A DNA stretch of 17,217 bases from Chitinophagaceae bacterium UBA2793 (GTDB lineage: Bacteria; Bacteroidota; Bacteroidia; Chitinophagales; Chitinophagaceae), in contig DEHT01000060.1 in the NCBI GenBank assembly GCA_002352045.1, positions 72,860 to 90,076 on the forward strand. Direction: 5' to 3'. Positions 7,737 to 15,494 of the stretch are shown here, one piece after another. Positions within the stretch are counted from its first letter, which is position 1, and each line of letters starts with the position of its first letter. The notes beneath the pieces were generated by a model that ran no database searches, was not told where the DNA came from, and was given only the letters and a program-made list of their open reading frames with translations. A program made the translations under genes and the position numbers.

Positions 7737-10700
7737 CAGCTACCTCCTCGTTTATTGGTTCAGTAAATTCAGCTCCCCAAGTGTCTGCCAGTATTTGATT
7801 GATTTTCCTTTTGGCATCTTCTTTCATTACAGTTAGCCCATCAATAACTTGAATTTGTGAGTTTATCTCAGCGATAATCGATTCTTGCAATTCGAAAGAA
7901 GGAAATGCGATTTCAAAGTCGTTTAGTTGGTCAGATGTTAAATTTGGAAACATCGCACCAAAAGCTATTCCTAATATTCGATTTTTGTAACAATTGAGAT
8001 AATAGTTTATGTATTTCTGACTTCTACTATCCTTTGCTCGAATTGCTGCCGTACCACGGCCAATGCAGGCCTCAAAGGAAGCTATATTTGTTCTTCCCGT
8101 TGTTGCACCTCTAACACAAATTAATAAATCTCCTTGTTGACAAAACTTTGTTGGCTTAGTTGTCCACTTTATCTGTAATGGATTATCAAAAGCTCTTTTC
8201 CCAAATTCAGTAGGGCCGTTAATAAGTACAGTTCCATAACCTTGGTCGTTGTAAGTATCTCCTTTAGGGCTTTGTCCCATAATTACATCAGCAACTTCGT
8301 ATAGTTTTTTTCTTTCAAAACCAGAAAAAATGGCCTCATCAACTTCGTAATTTTTTAATACTGACTCTACTCCAAATATTATCGCTTTTTGTTTTTTAAT
8401 TTGAGTAACAATAATGTTTTGTTCGTCAAGCGAAGGCAAAGGAATTTCCCATGTCTCCATATCTTCAAACTTCATATTCATTCTAACACCACCATTAGCC
8501 TTATCATTTACATAATTTAAAAAGCCTCTGCTCTTGAATAAAGCATCCAAATACTTTGGGTTCAGTTCATCTTCTTTGGTAGCGAATACGACATAAGCCC
8601 CACTTATAATTTGATTATCGTAGTCAAATGTGTTAAGGCCAATACTTCCGACATTAATCCTGTAAGGGTTGTAGCAAAATTCATTTTTAGCAACTACAAA
8701 ATAACTTTGATTGGTTTCTTCTGCCTGCAATTTCTCATTCAAGAAAATACCAACTTCATTGCTTACACCGAGTACCTTATAATTTACGTCCGGATTTTTA
8801 TTGGGCTTAATTTTGTTTTCGTTTAGTATTAAATACCCTTTAAGTTTTACGATTGGATATTTTGCACCGCTTTTTAATATTTCTTTGATGGTATAAAGCT
8901 CCTGATGTTCCTCTACAATACTTGATTCAAGATTGCTTACATATTCTCTTGCAATATCAGCTTCTAAAGAATTTACAGGATTCAGTTTTACCAAATAGGG
9001 CAAAATGTTTTCAGGTTTGCTGTTACTTAGTTTTTTGTAAACTTCATCAATCGTGGTAGCTCCATTGGGTTGTATATGTTTCAAGGCGGCTGCCCATTCC
9101 GTCAATTGGCTATCACTAATCGTACTCTTGTAATTAGCCATATTGAAAGAATAGTTGTGTGCTTTGTCTATTCGTTTCGCAATTTCATTTTGTATGCGGT
9201 TCTCCAACATTTGGTCAAATGTTTTTAATTCCATTTGTTTGTCGGCTTCCGTTGCTTTTTTAGCTTTAATTTTTTTATCCAGTTCGGTTTCTTTCTTCTC
9301 TCTTTCAATCTTGCCCTTTGCCTCCATGTCAAAACGGGTTTCCGTTCGGATTTTTTCTTTTATTCTTGGGTCAAGTGTTTTAATCCATTCGGCAGGTATG
9401 CAAAACTGGTTTTTGCTTTCTGGTGGTTGCTTGCCATGCTTTACATATTCGTGATAAAGTGTTAAGCATTCAATCAGTTGATTTCCTTTTTGCTCTTTTC
9501 GATTTGTTCCCATACTGTAACCGTCGTTGGTTACTTTGTAAAACCATGTCCAATCAGTTTTGCCGCCTTTTTCAAAAATCAAGATTGATGTTTTCGGCCC
9601 AACACCGCTTTTACTTACAAACACACCCTGCGGCAACGAAATCACTGCTCTTAGTTGTGCTTCATCCAGTAACAATTTACGCAAAGCCTTTGCACTAAAC
9701 TGGTCCCATGTATGAAAACCTTCTGAAACAACTACAGCACATCTGCCACCAGCTTTTAGTTGCTCAAACATGAGCTTTACAAACAAAATAGTTGTTTCAG
9801 ATTCCTTACTGTATTCCTGCCAAACATCAGGATAAGCTTCCTGGTCTCTTTCCGCACCAAATGGCGGGTTGGCTAAAATAACAGACTTGCTTTCGTGGTC
9901 AGTAACAGGTTTGTATTTGGCTAAACTATCGCCCTGTTCAATATTGGCAGGATTCAATCCTCTTATGTAAAAATTGATTGCCGCCATTTTCCGAATCATT
10001 CCCAAATACTCAATGCCTGTTACGCCGTTGCGGTAAAACTGTGTAGTTTGTTCTATGCTTGGGAAATCAAGTTGATTGAATTTGAAATATTCATCAAACC
10101 ATGCTGCCAATTCGCTATGTGCTTTTTCACCCGGCCATTCACGGTCGGGGTCAACTCTCCGCATCACAAATTCAAAAGCATCGAATAAGAATCCACCTGT
10201 ACCGCAAGCAGGGTCAAAAATCACATCATCAAAATTCGGCTCAATTAAGGCTGTCATGAATTGGCGAATATGGTCGGGTGTACGAAATAGTCCAACGTCT
10301 TTTGTTCCCCCTGTTTCACTCAATGCTGATTCTATTGCATCACCTAACAAATCAGTTTTTAATAGCCGGGCTTCTTCAATATCATTGGCTACAATGCTGA
10401 TTACTTCGCCAAGGTTGCCGCTATTTACATTGTTGGTGAAATTGGAGTTGCTGAATACTTCTTCAATCAATACCAGTTGGTCTTGTACTTTTTGAGGCAA
10501 GTTGCCTTCAAAAACCTGTCTTGCATTATTGAGAATGCTCGAATAAAACGGAAAGAAATTGTCGTTTAGCTCTGACAGGATTTGTTCATTTGAGACCGTC
10601 GCTAAATAAGAAAACAAACGGTTTTCGTTTGTTTCTTCTGCTCCAGTCTTTGGATTTTTCCAAACATAGTCAGCCGAAAAGAGTTTTCGTAAAGGTTTAA

Positions 10701-10866
10701 ACTCATCGTCCTGCTTTACTTTGGTTTCAAAGATTCGTAATAAAAGTAATTCAATAATATACTCCACCCGTTGAACAGGTGTGCCTGCCGGTCGCAACTT
10801 ATTATGAAGCTTTTTTAAAGCGTTGTTGGTCTTATTGTCTGCGTAATGTACTGTCGAACGTCCCAT
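7720..10866 (-). CDS. Fused type I methyltransferase and specificity subunit (HsdM-HsdS)
   Basis: A 1048-residue fusion. The HsdM part has an N-terminal helical domain (about 10-165), the AdoMet-binding motif DPACGTGG at 218-225 and the adenine-methyltransferase motif NPPF at 333-336. A charged, helical, probably coiled-coil linker spans about 500-570. The HsdS part begins near 650 and contains two target-recognition domains, roughly 670-815 and 853-995. The second starts with EVADVIMGQSPKGD, a typical TRD opening, and each ends in a LPSLDEQ- or FPSFELQ-type stretch leading into a helix. Both half-sites are therefore present, giving a complete bipartite specificity subunit fused to one methyltransferase. 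It would methylate adenine in a split target and guide HsdR. It is the first gene of the operon, with an ATG at 10864-10866 and hsdR overlapping its 3' end. I see no inverted repeats or second hsdS that would suggest specificity switching. Confidence 0.93.
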   Translation of the reverse strand: MGRSTVHYADNKTNNALKKLHNKLRPAGTPVQRVEYIIELLLLRIFETKVKQDDEFKPLRKLFSADYVWKNPKTGAEETNENRLFSYLATVSNEQILSELNDNFFPFYSSILNNARQVFEGNLPQKVQDQLVLIEEVFSNSNFTNNVNSGNLGEVISIVANDIEEARLLKTDLLGDAIESALSETGGTKDVGLFRTPDHIRQFMTALIEPNFDDVIFDPACGTGGFLFDAFEFVMRRVDPDREWPGEKAHSELAAWFDEYFKFNQLDFPSIEQTTQFYRNGVTGIEYLGMIRKMAAINFYIRGLNPANIEQGDSLAKYKPVTDHESKSVILANPPFGAERDQEAYPDVWQEYSKESETTILFVKLMFEQLKAGGRCAVVVSEGFHTWDQFSAKALRKLLLDEAQLRAVISLPQGVFVSKSGVGPKTSILIFEKGGKTDWTWFYKVTNDGYSMGTNRKEQKGNQLIECLTLYHEYVKHGKQPPESKNQFCIPAEWIKTLDPRIKEKIRTETRFDMEAKGKIEREKKETELDKKIKAKKATEADKQMELKTFDQMLENRIQNEIAKRIDKAHNYSFNMANYKSTISDSQLTEWAAALKHIQPNGATTIDEVYKKLSNSKPENILPYLVKLNPVNSLEADIAREYVSNLESSIVEEHQELYTIKEILKSGAKYPIVKLKGYLILNENKIKPNKNPDVNYKVLGVSNEVGIFLNEKLQAEETNQSYFVVAKNEFCYNPYRINVGSIGLNTFDYDNQIISGAYVVFATKEDELNPKYLDALFKSRGFLNYVNDKANGGVRMNMKFEDMETWEIPLPSLDEQNIIVTQIKKQKAIIFGVESVLKNYEVDEAIFSGFERKKLYEVADVIMGQSPKGDTYNDQGYGTVLINGPTEFGKRAFDNPLQIKWTTKPTKFCQQGDLLICVRGATTGRTNIASFEACIGRGTAAIRAKDSRSQKYINYYLNCYKNRILGIAFGAMFPNLTSDQLNDFEIAFPSFELQESIIAEINSQIQVIDGLTVMKEDAKRKINQILADTWGAEFTEPINEEVADEQED

Positions 10867-10975
10867 AATTTATTTAGAGTTGCTAAGATACTGCTTTATA
10901 GTCCTTATGCCTCTGTAAACTGTCTAATTGTGTTGTGTCTGTCCGTTGGGTGGTGGGTGGGCATGGTGTGTTGAG

Positions 10976-11005
10976 TAAAGTTATATAGCTGAAGTGTCGA
11001 ACAAA
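10976..11005 (-). promoter_or_regulatory. Possible Bacteroidota-type promoter for the hsd operon
   Basis: Read on the minus strand, TTTG (11002-11005) is followed after 18 bases by TAACTTTA (10976-10983). This resembles the Bacteroidota -33 TTTG and -7 TAnnTTTG boxes, with the last base of the -7 box off consensus and the spacer about one base short. Transcription would start near 10970, giving a leader of about 100 bases before the HsdM-HsdS start codon. The same octamer TAACTTTA occurs at 17187-17194 upstream of the VWA gene, there without a visible -33 box. Confidence 0.3.
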
Positions 11006-11051
11006 AGATGATAGATATTCGTCAGCCGGGGTGGGTGGGCTGTGCGTTGGC

Positions 11052-11117
11052 ATTTTTAGCTCTTTGCAAGGTTGGCTTTGTGTCGGGGTTTGGTGTGCCT
11101 TGCAATGTGCTAAAAAT
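11052..11117. repeat. Covarying hairpin HP2
   Basis: Outer stem ATTTTTAGC (11052-11060) pairs perfectly with GCTAAAAAT (11109-11117). It is followed by the TCT/TGT internal loop (11061-11063 against 11106-11108) and the inner stem TTGCAAGG (11064-11071) with CCTTGCAA (11098-11105). The 26-base loop is related to those of HP1 and HP3 but has diverged. The outer stem sequence is unlike those of HP1, HP3 and HP4. It lies 186 bases upstream of the HsdM-HsdS start, beyond the candidate promoter. Confidence 0.7.
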
Positions 11118-11186
11118 TGCGTGGGGCAGCATGGCAAAGTCTTGGGTGTTTAAATATGTACGGAATGGTAAAATAGGGTGACACAT

Positions 11187-11386
11187 AACGTTCAGGGCTT
11201 GCCGAAGTACGGGAATTAGTATTCCGTCAGCCCGGAACCGATGAGGATTGAAAAACTGAAGCTGAAGTGAACAACAAAAAGCTAAATAGATAAGGTCCAG
11301 TTGGATATGAAGTACAATAGAATTACAAAAAGCCGAAGATAACTTCCGTCAGCCCGTATTTTGGCAAACCCCCTGTTGTACGTTCG
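11187..11386. repeat. Large structured element, copy B
   Basis: The left arm at 11197-11213 (GCTTGCCGAAGTACGGG) pairs with the right arm at 11353-11369 (CCCGTATTTTGGCAAAC): 14 Watson-Crick pairs, two G-T pairs, and the same C-A mismatch at the second position as in copy A. The 139-base interior is related to copy A, sharing the CAGCCCGGA and GATTGAAAAACTGA runs. The right flank CCCTGTTGTACGTTCG matches copy A at 13 of 16 positions. It lies downstream of the Abi-like gene when read in the gene direction, beyond HP3, just as copy A lies beyond HP1. Confidence 0.65.
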
Positions 11387-11439
11387 TGCTTCTCCTCGGT
11401 CTATGTCGCCCGAATAGCAGGGGGTGTCCCGTGTGTGGA

Positions 11440-11508
11440 AAAGCAAGCTCTTTTGCAAGGTTGGCTTTTGTGTGTCGGCTTTGTGTGCCTTGCAAATGTG
11501 CTTGCTTT
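11440..11508. repeat. Covarying hairpin HP3, beside Abi stop codon
   Basis: Outer stem AAGCAAGC (11441-11448) pairs perfectly with GCTTGCTT (11500-11507), plus one A-T pair outside. The TCT/TGT internal loop (11449-11451 against 11497-11499) and the perfect inner stem TTTGCAAGG/CCTTGCAAA (11452-11460, 11488-11496) follow. The 27-base loop is identical to that of HP1. On the minus strand it begins eight bases after the stop codon of the Abi-like gene, so it would form at the 3' end of that transcript. Confidence 0.75.
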
Positions 11509-11516
11509 GGCGTGGG

Positions 11517-12149
11517 CTATATTGCTCTTGCCTTTTTCAAGATGTCATTAAAGCGGTCAATGTCTGTAAGCAGTTTCGGTAAGTCATTGTCAAACCATGT
11601 AAGAAATGTTAGCATTTCTTTGTACTGTTTTTCTAAGTCCTGCAAATTGCCAAAAATTGGTTCGTAATGATAAATTCTATTGCGTAATGTCCTGATGCGA
11701 TATAATGCGTCTGCGATTGTATCTCTTTGCCTAAGAAGTTTAGGAGTGTTTTTAAAAATTAATCTCAATGGTTTCCAAAGTAAGCCAGTGTAGTGTCGGT
11801 TAAATAACCTGTTCCAAAAACCAAAGTTAAGTTCTGCAATTATTCTGTCTGCTGTAATACTTTTACGTTGTGCTGTGAGTTTCTGTGTCGCATCTGAAAC
11901 AAATGGCAAGAACTCAACAGGTAAGCTATTTTTAAACCAATACGGGTCATTAAAATGTAGTTTCAAAGTTTCGTTTACTGCGTTTCTTAAACTCACTTCA
12001 AGTACAGACAGAATGGGGTAGAAGGCTTCTGAAAGTTCAATATTTACTTTGTAAAGCCGGTAGGCTTTGTCAAAATCATTATTTGTTTTGGCAAGATATA
12101 CGTTGAAACGTGGGCTTGATAGGTAATATTTTAGCTGTTGTTCGGTCAT
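11517..12149 (-). CDS. Abi_2-like HEPN-domain protein (predicted abortive infection)
   Basis: A 210-residue mostly helical protein resembling the Abi_2/AbiD-AbiF family of phage-exclusion proteins. It opens with a typical family segment (LKYYLSSPRFNVYL), has a central helix with SVLEVSLRNAVN, and ends with R-N-R-I-Y-H at residues 156-161. This matches the R-x4-6-H signature of HEPN ribonucleases, in which R and H are catalytic. The likely role is RNA cleavage during infection, causing dormancy or death. The chosen ATG is at 12147-12149; a TTG four codons upstream is possible but less likely. The gene stands alone between a structured boundary and the five-gene signalling operon, with HP3 eight bases after its stop codon and a small hairpin just before its start. 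No antitoxin-like partner is visible beside it. Confidence 0.75.
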   Translation of the reverse strand: MTEQQLKYYLSSPRFNVYLAKTNNDFDKAYRLYKVNIELSEAFYPILSVLEVSLRNAVNETLKLHFNDPYWFKNSLPVEFLPFVSDATQKLTAQRKSITADRIIAELNFGFWNRLFNRHYTGLLWKPLRLIFKNTPKLLRQRDTIADALYRIRTLRNRIYHYEPIFGNLQDLEKQYKEMLTFLTWFDNDLPKLLTDIDRFNDILKKARAI

Positions 12150-12156
12150 AAAGTGT

Positions 12157-12180
12157 TGCAAATTTGCGAAGAAATTTGCA
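12157..12180. promoter_or_regulatory. Hairpin just upstream of the Abi-like start codon
   Basis: TGCAAATTT (12157-12165) and AAATTTGCA (12172-12180) form a perfect 9-bp stem with a 6-base loop, seven bases before the ATG at 12147-12149. If transcribed it would occlude the ribosome-binding region, as translational control would require; it could equally be a DNA operator. The AT-rich core weakens the case. Confidence 0.35.
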
Positions 12181-12215
12181 CTAAACCGAATTAAAGGCTA
12201 TATTTGCTTCGTGAT

Positions 12216-12259
12216 GCTGGTTCCTCCTCTCCCAAACTCGTGTTGGTGATGAAACCAGC
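12216..12259. terminator. Weak stem-loop between DUF6804 and Abi genes
   Basis: GCTGGTT (12216-12222) and AACCAGC (12253-12259) form a 7-bp stem with a 30-base loop, just past the stop codon of the DUF6804 gene. On the plus strand the stem is followed by TTTAGTTTTTT, but no plus-strand gene leads into it; on the minus strand no T-run follows. It may help end the minus-strand operon, but this is weakly supported. Confidence 0.25.
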
Positions 12260-12268
12260 TTTAGTTTT

Positions 12269-12574
12269 TTATAGAGGTTTCGGTTTGATAAATATTGAAA
12301 GAATTAAGCCAATTGCCACAATTACATCTACTGCATTCCAAACTAATCTTCCCAAAGCAATTTTAATAAATGGTTGAAATAAGATTGCTAAACAAACATA
12401 AATTATAACTCCTCTTTTATGTCCTTGTTCATTTGCATTGTACGCAAGTATGGCGAAGCCAACCAGTGCAACAAAGCGGACAACTTGAAAATAGCCGTAA
12501 GGCATATCAGCCAAACATATAAAAAAGAGTATAGCTAATATTACCTTCAAGAAAATTTCAAAAGTTGTTTTCAT
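12269..12574 (-). CDS. DUF6804-like small membrane protein
   Basis: A 101-residue hydrophobic protein with four likely membrane segments: about 8-24, 30-45, 56-73 and 79-96. The stretch DMPYGYFQVVRFVALVGF and the later LFQPFIKIALGRLVWN resemble small Bacteroidota membrane proteins grouped as DUF6804, although I identify the family from memory of its pattern. No catalytic motif is visible. The ATG at 12572-12574 lies one base after the stop codon of the DUF4407 gene, so it is the last gene of the VWA-PP2C-kinase operon and probably co-translated with it. Because such proteins also occur outside this context, its role in the system is an inference from spacing alone. It may be a membrane partner of DUF4407. 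Confidence 0.7.
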   Translation of the reverse strand: MKTTFEIFLKVILAILFFICLADMPYGYFQVVRFVALVGFAILAYNANEQGHKRGVIIYVCLAILFQPFIKIALGRLVWNAVDVIVAIGLILSIFIKPKPL

Positions 12575-12575
12575 T

Positions 12576-13946
12576 TTAAACTGTTACGTTGGTTTGTCCG
12601 TTACTATTTGGAACATTCGTAATAATAACATTACTGTTACTGCTTTCCAATTTTTCTATTTCTTCAAGTTTCCATTTTTCAACAGCCAACTTTGCAATTT
12701 CCGCTTGTGCCATTGCAATACTTTCTAAAAGTTCCTTATTACCTTTTAATTCCGCATCCAGTTTCAATTTGTTTTTGTCGGTGCTAATTTTTAAGTAGGT
12801 ATTTATGTCATCATTTCTATCTGAAATTAATTTCTTTTGTTCGATGTAGTTTTCATATTCAATTCTGTCTAAAACCTCATCATAAGGCCCTCGCTTAGAT
12901 AGTAGCTTTACTGTAACTGGTGCTGTTTCCAGTAAGACAAAAAGTAAAGTAATAATGGCACTTGCCCACCATACTGCATTACCTAATTTTTTAAGGCTTC
13001 CTAATGCTTCTAACCGAGCCAATAAATCTGTACTATTTTTTGCTTTGTTTTGATAGTCGGCTTTATCATTGCCATAACTATTTTGTTTGTTTTGAATTTG
13101 GGCAGCAATCGTATTTTTTGTTGTTTGTGTTTCGTCCTCTACCTTTTTAATTAGAACAGCTAATTCGGTTTCTCGTTTAGTAATTTGGTCTGCCAAGTCT
13201 TTAAGACTTCCATTTATTGTTGCTAATTCTCCATTAAGAGTTCGGTTTTCCGACATTTTATTTCGAGCAATTTGATTGGGCTCATTTTGATAATAAATTT
13301 CATCATTTCTATTTCTCCGTGCTACCCTCACATAGTTTCTGCTAATAATTCCTTTATTTGAAGCTATGGTTTGCTCTTTTGTTTCTTTGTCATTTTCAAG
13401 TGGTTGCTTTTTCTCAATTAACTTGGCATATTGTGGGTCAGTTGAAAATATTGATTGCTTCTTTGTCATTAATTCATTATCAATGCCTTTTAGTTGGTCG
13501 TTAAATTTCTGGATATCGTCTTTAAAAGTTTTGTCGAAATTGTCAATGTCGTTTTGATTTTGTTCTGTCATTTCTTTTGCTATTCTATTTTCAAATAACC
13601 TAAGTTCAAGTGGTTTGGATATTGAAATAGCAAGGACTAAGGCTATTAATAACCGAGGTAAAGCCATCCAGAATTCCTCTTTGAATTTTCCTGTTTTTTT
13701 AATGCTTGAAACAATATAGCGGTCGAGATTGAAAATTATAACTGCCCAAAAACAGCCAAATGCAATGGATACAGCAATGTTATTAAAAACAAAATAAATT
13801 GCATAACCACCTGAAACTGCCGCCATCATTGCAGTAAGGAAAATTGTTGCACCGATACCGATAAACTTTACCCTTTCAGTTGGACATTTTTGTACTATAT
13901 CTTTATTTGCTCCCGAACAAATGATTAAGAAGTCACTTACTGTCAT
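12576..13946 (-). CDS. DUF4407 membrane protein with long coiled coil
   Basis: A 456-residue protein matching the DUF4407 layout. A short N-terminus (SDFLIICSGANKDI) is followed by three membrane segments at about 28-54, 57-79 and 95-112, with FNLDRYIVSS after the second. A long charged coiled coil follows (about 115-315), then a fourth membrane segment at about 323-341. The C-terminal tail (about 350-430) is again helical and ends in an Asn/Ser/Val-rich segment. Such proteins have no established enzymatic activity; the large coiled coil between membrane spans could sense envelope stress or scaffold partners. The start codon directly follows the kinase stop codon with no gap, which argues for strict co-expression with the kinase. 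It may anchor the signalling module to the membrane, and its helical tail could be a kinase target, but this is inferred. Confidence 0.85.
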   Translation of the reverse strand: MTVSDFLIICSGANKDIVQKCPTERVKFIGIGATIFLTAMMAAVSGGYAIYFVFNNIAVSIAFGCFWAVIIFNLDRYIVSSIKKTGKFKEEFWMALPRLLIALVLAISISKPLELRLFENRIAKEMTEQNQNDIDNFDKTFKDDIQKFNDQLKGIDNELMTKKQSIFSTDPQYAKLIEKKQPLENDKETKEQTIASNKGIISRNYVRVARRNRNDEIYYQNEPNQIARNKMSENRTLNGELATINGSLKDLADQITKRETELAVLIKKVEDETQTTKNTIAAQIQNKQNSYGNDKADYQNKAKNSTDLLARLEALGSLKKLGNAVWWASAIITLLFVLLETAPVTVKLLSKRGPYDEVLDRIEYENYIEQKKLISDRNDDINTYLKISTDKNKLKLDAELKGNKELLESIAMAQAEIAKLAVEKWKLEEIEKLESSNSNVIITNVPNSNGQTNVTV

Positions 13947-15494
13947 TTAGCTTAATTTTTGTTTTATTGTTTGCAGGATTTGTTCAAAGGCATTTGAAAT
14001 ATTTGGAACTCTTGCATGATATTTAGGTTTTATCTCCTTCACTTCTTTTGATGCTTCTACAAATTGTAAAGTAGAAGATTGAAGCAAACTTGTATCGAGA
14101 TGTACAGAAATATTTATATCGGGTTTTCCTATTCTTAAATTTGATAGTTGAGTATGATGTGTAAACTGTGGGGCAGGAATAAAAAGTGATTGAATTTGTG
14201 GCGTTGGAAAGACTTTTATGTAGACTGTTTGTACAATCTCACCAAAATGCCCAATGGCTTTCAGAGTATAAGAAGTATTTTTTTCAGGTTGTACCTTTAT
14301 TTCTGTCACACTTGTTACATCACCAATTCCGTTATCAAGTAATACGGTATGAGTTTTTTTATCAACGCTCCAGCTTAGTGTAACAGGAATGCCATCAACG
14401 ATAATACTATTGTCTGCTGTAAAGTTTAAAATTGTAGGCGGAAGCATTAAACCTTTGATAGCATTTATCCACTGTCTATAACTTAACCGTAAGTTTGGAT
14501 TACTATAACCTCTATTAATTGTGTCCGCAAATGCTCTATTTAATTCTGAGGGAATTTGTGTATTGAGTTTGTCAATATACCAATCATACATACCTGTTAA
14601 TTCTGTTCTGAAATTGGCGTTTGTTTTATCAATATCGGGCCACTTGTGCTTTTTGAAATAATCCTGCATTTCTTTTCTGCCACGGATTTTTAAAAAGAAA
14701 AGCGGATGAAAATTAAACAACATGAAATGAATACCAATTGCGACCGCCCATGTATCGGTATTCAAATCCACTTTTATTATTGGCGAATTGTTCCTTAAAA
14801 GTTGTTCTTGAATTTCAGGAGCTAACCATTCTCCTGGTTTACCAAAAGTTTCAGGGTTATCATTAACCGCTCCACCTTCATAATCTATCAAACATAATTG
14901 CCCGTCTTTTTCGTTTACGAAAAAGTTTTTTGGATTGAGGTCGGCATATATAAATTTCATCGTTCCAAGATGGGCAAATCCTTCTGCAAGGTCATAAGCC
15001 ATTTTTAAACGATGGTCAATAGGTAAATTATAAAAATTATTTCTTAATTCTTTTCGCTTTATTAAATCTTCTTCATTAAAAATATTTCCAAATAGAAGCC
15101 ACTTGTTTTTTCTTAATAAATTTGCAGAATACCCGACCACTTTATTTCCGTTTAGTATCCCCTCATAACTGAATTGCGGTAATGCTGCAAGTGCATTTAC
15201 TTGCCCAACTGGCTTTTCATTTTTTTGTTTGAGAAATTTATTGTGAATGATGATTTGTTCCTGTAGCTTTTTAATTGTCTCATATCCACGTTTTGCACTA
15301 CCAGAACCATCATCAATAAATATTTTTAAAACTTGAGGTGTTCGTAATGCTACTCCATTTATTGAGTTGCAGAAATACACTTCTCCAAATGCTCCGCTAT
15401 CAAAGGGTTTATCTTCAATATCAATAGCATTTACAGAATTAAATTCAGGATTTAATTCGCTGCTTTTATATTTCGTTACCTGAATTGTTTTCAT
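13947..15494 (-). CDS. Protein kinase with Ig-like C-terminal domain (TerY-P type)
   Basis: A 515-residue kinase-fold protein. Visible motifs: glycine loop SGAFGEVY at 33-40, ATP-binding lysine K57 in VLKIF, catalytic loop YADLNPKN with D185 and N190 replacing the usual HRD-N, metal-binding D204 in IDYEGG replacing DFG, and an APE-like LAPE at 224-227. The key catalytic residues are kept, so activity is likely. A proline-rich turn then leads into a beta-sandwich of Ig type at about 352-430 (VTLSWSV, then NTSYTLKAIGHFGE), with a less clear tail after it. In the VWA-PP2C-kinase triads this kinase is thought to be balanced by the phosphatase. Its start overlaps the PP2C gene by 29 bases and its stop abuts DUF4407. 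I see no membrane segment; DUF4407 may provide membrane attachment. The substrate is unknown. Confidence 0.88.
   Translation of the reverse strand: MKTIQVTKYKSSELNPEFNSVNAIDIEDKPFDSGAFGEVYFCNSINGVALRTPQVLKIFIDDGSGSAKRGYETIKKLQEQIIIHNKFLKQKNEKPVGQVNALAALPQFSYEGILNGNKVVGYSANLLRKNKWLLFGNIFNEEDLIKRKELRNNFYNLPIDHRLKMAYDLAEGFAHLGTMKFIYADLNPKNFFVNEKDGQLCLIDYEGGAVNDNPETFGKPGEWLAPEIQEQLLRNNSPIIKVDLNTDTWAVAIGIHFMLFNFHPLFFLKIRGRKEMQDYFKKHKWPDIDKTNANFRTELTGMYDWYIDKLNTQIPSELNRAFADTINRGYSNPNLRLSYRQWINAIKGLMLPPTILNFTADNSIIVDGIPVTLSWSVDKKTHTVLLDNGIGDVTSVTEIKVQPEKNTSYTLKAIGHFGEIVQTVYIKVFPTPQIQSLFIPAPQFTHHTQLSNLRIGKPDINISVHLDTSLLQSSTLQFVEASKEVKEIKPKYHARVPNISNAFEQILQTIKQKLS

Larger units (their letters stand above)
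10867..11516. other. 650-base non-coding stretch between modules
   Basis: No credible gene. Open frames here are made of repeat DNA and have odd composition. From left to right it holds a possible restriction-operon promoter (10976-11005), hairpin HP2 (11052-11117), large element B (11187-11386) and hairpin HP3 (11440-11508). The segment 11387-11439 resembles 753-823 downstream of element A in position and in a TGTCCCG stretch. This region separates the restriction module from the Abi-like gene. Confidence 0.6.

Noticed and set aside
10076..10495. Plus-strand open frames opposite HsdM, such as one of 139 residues
   Set aside because: They lie antisense to well-supported domains and have no recognisable motifs; they are shadows of the real gene.
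10883..11137. 84-residue open frame on the minus strand
   Set aside because: It covers HP2 and low-complexity GGTGGG-type sequence and has a Pro/Thr/His/Cys-rich product like other frames translated from these repeats. No recognisable domain.
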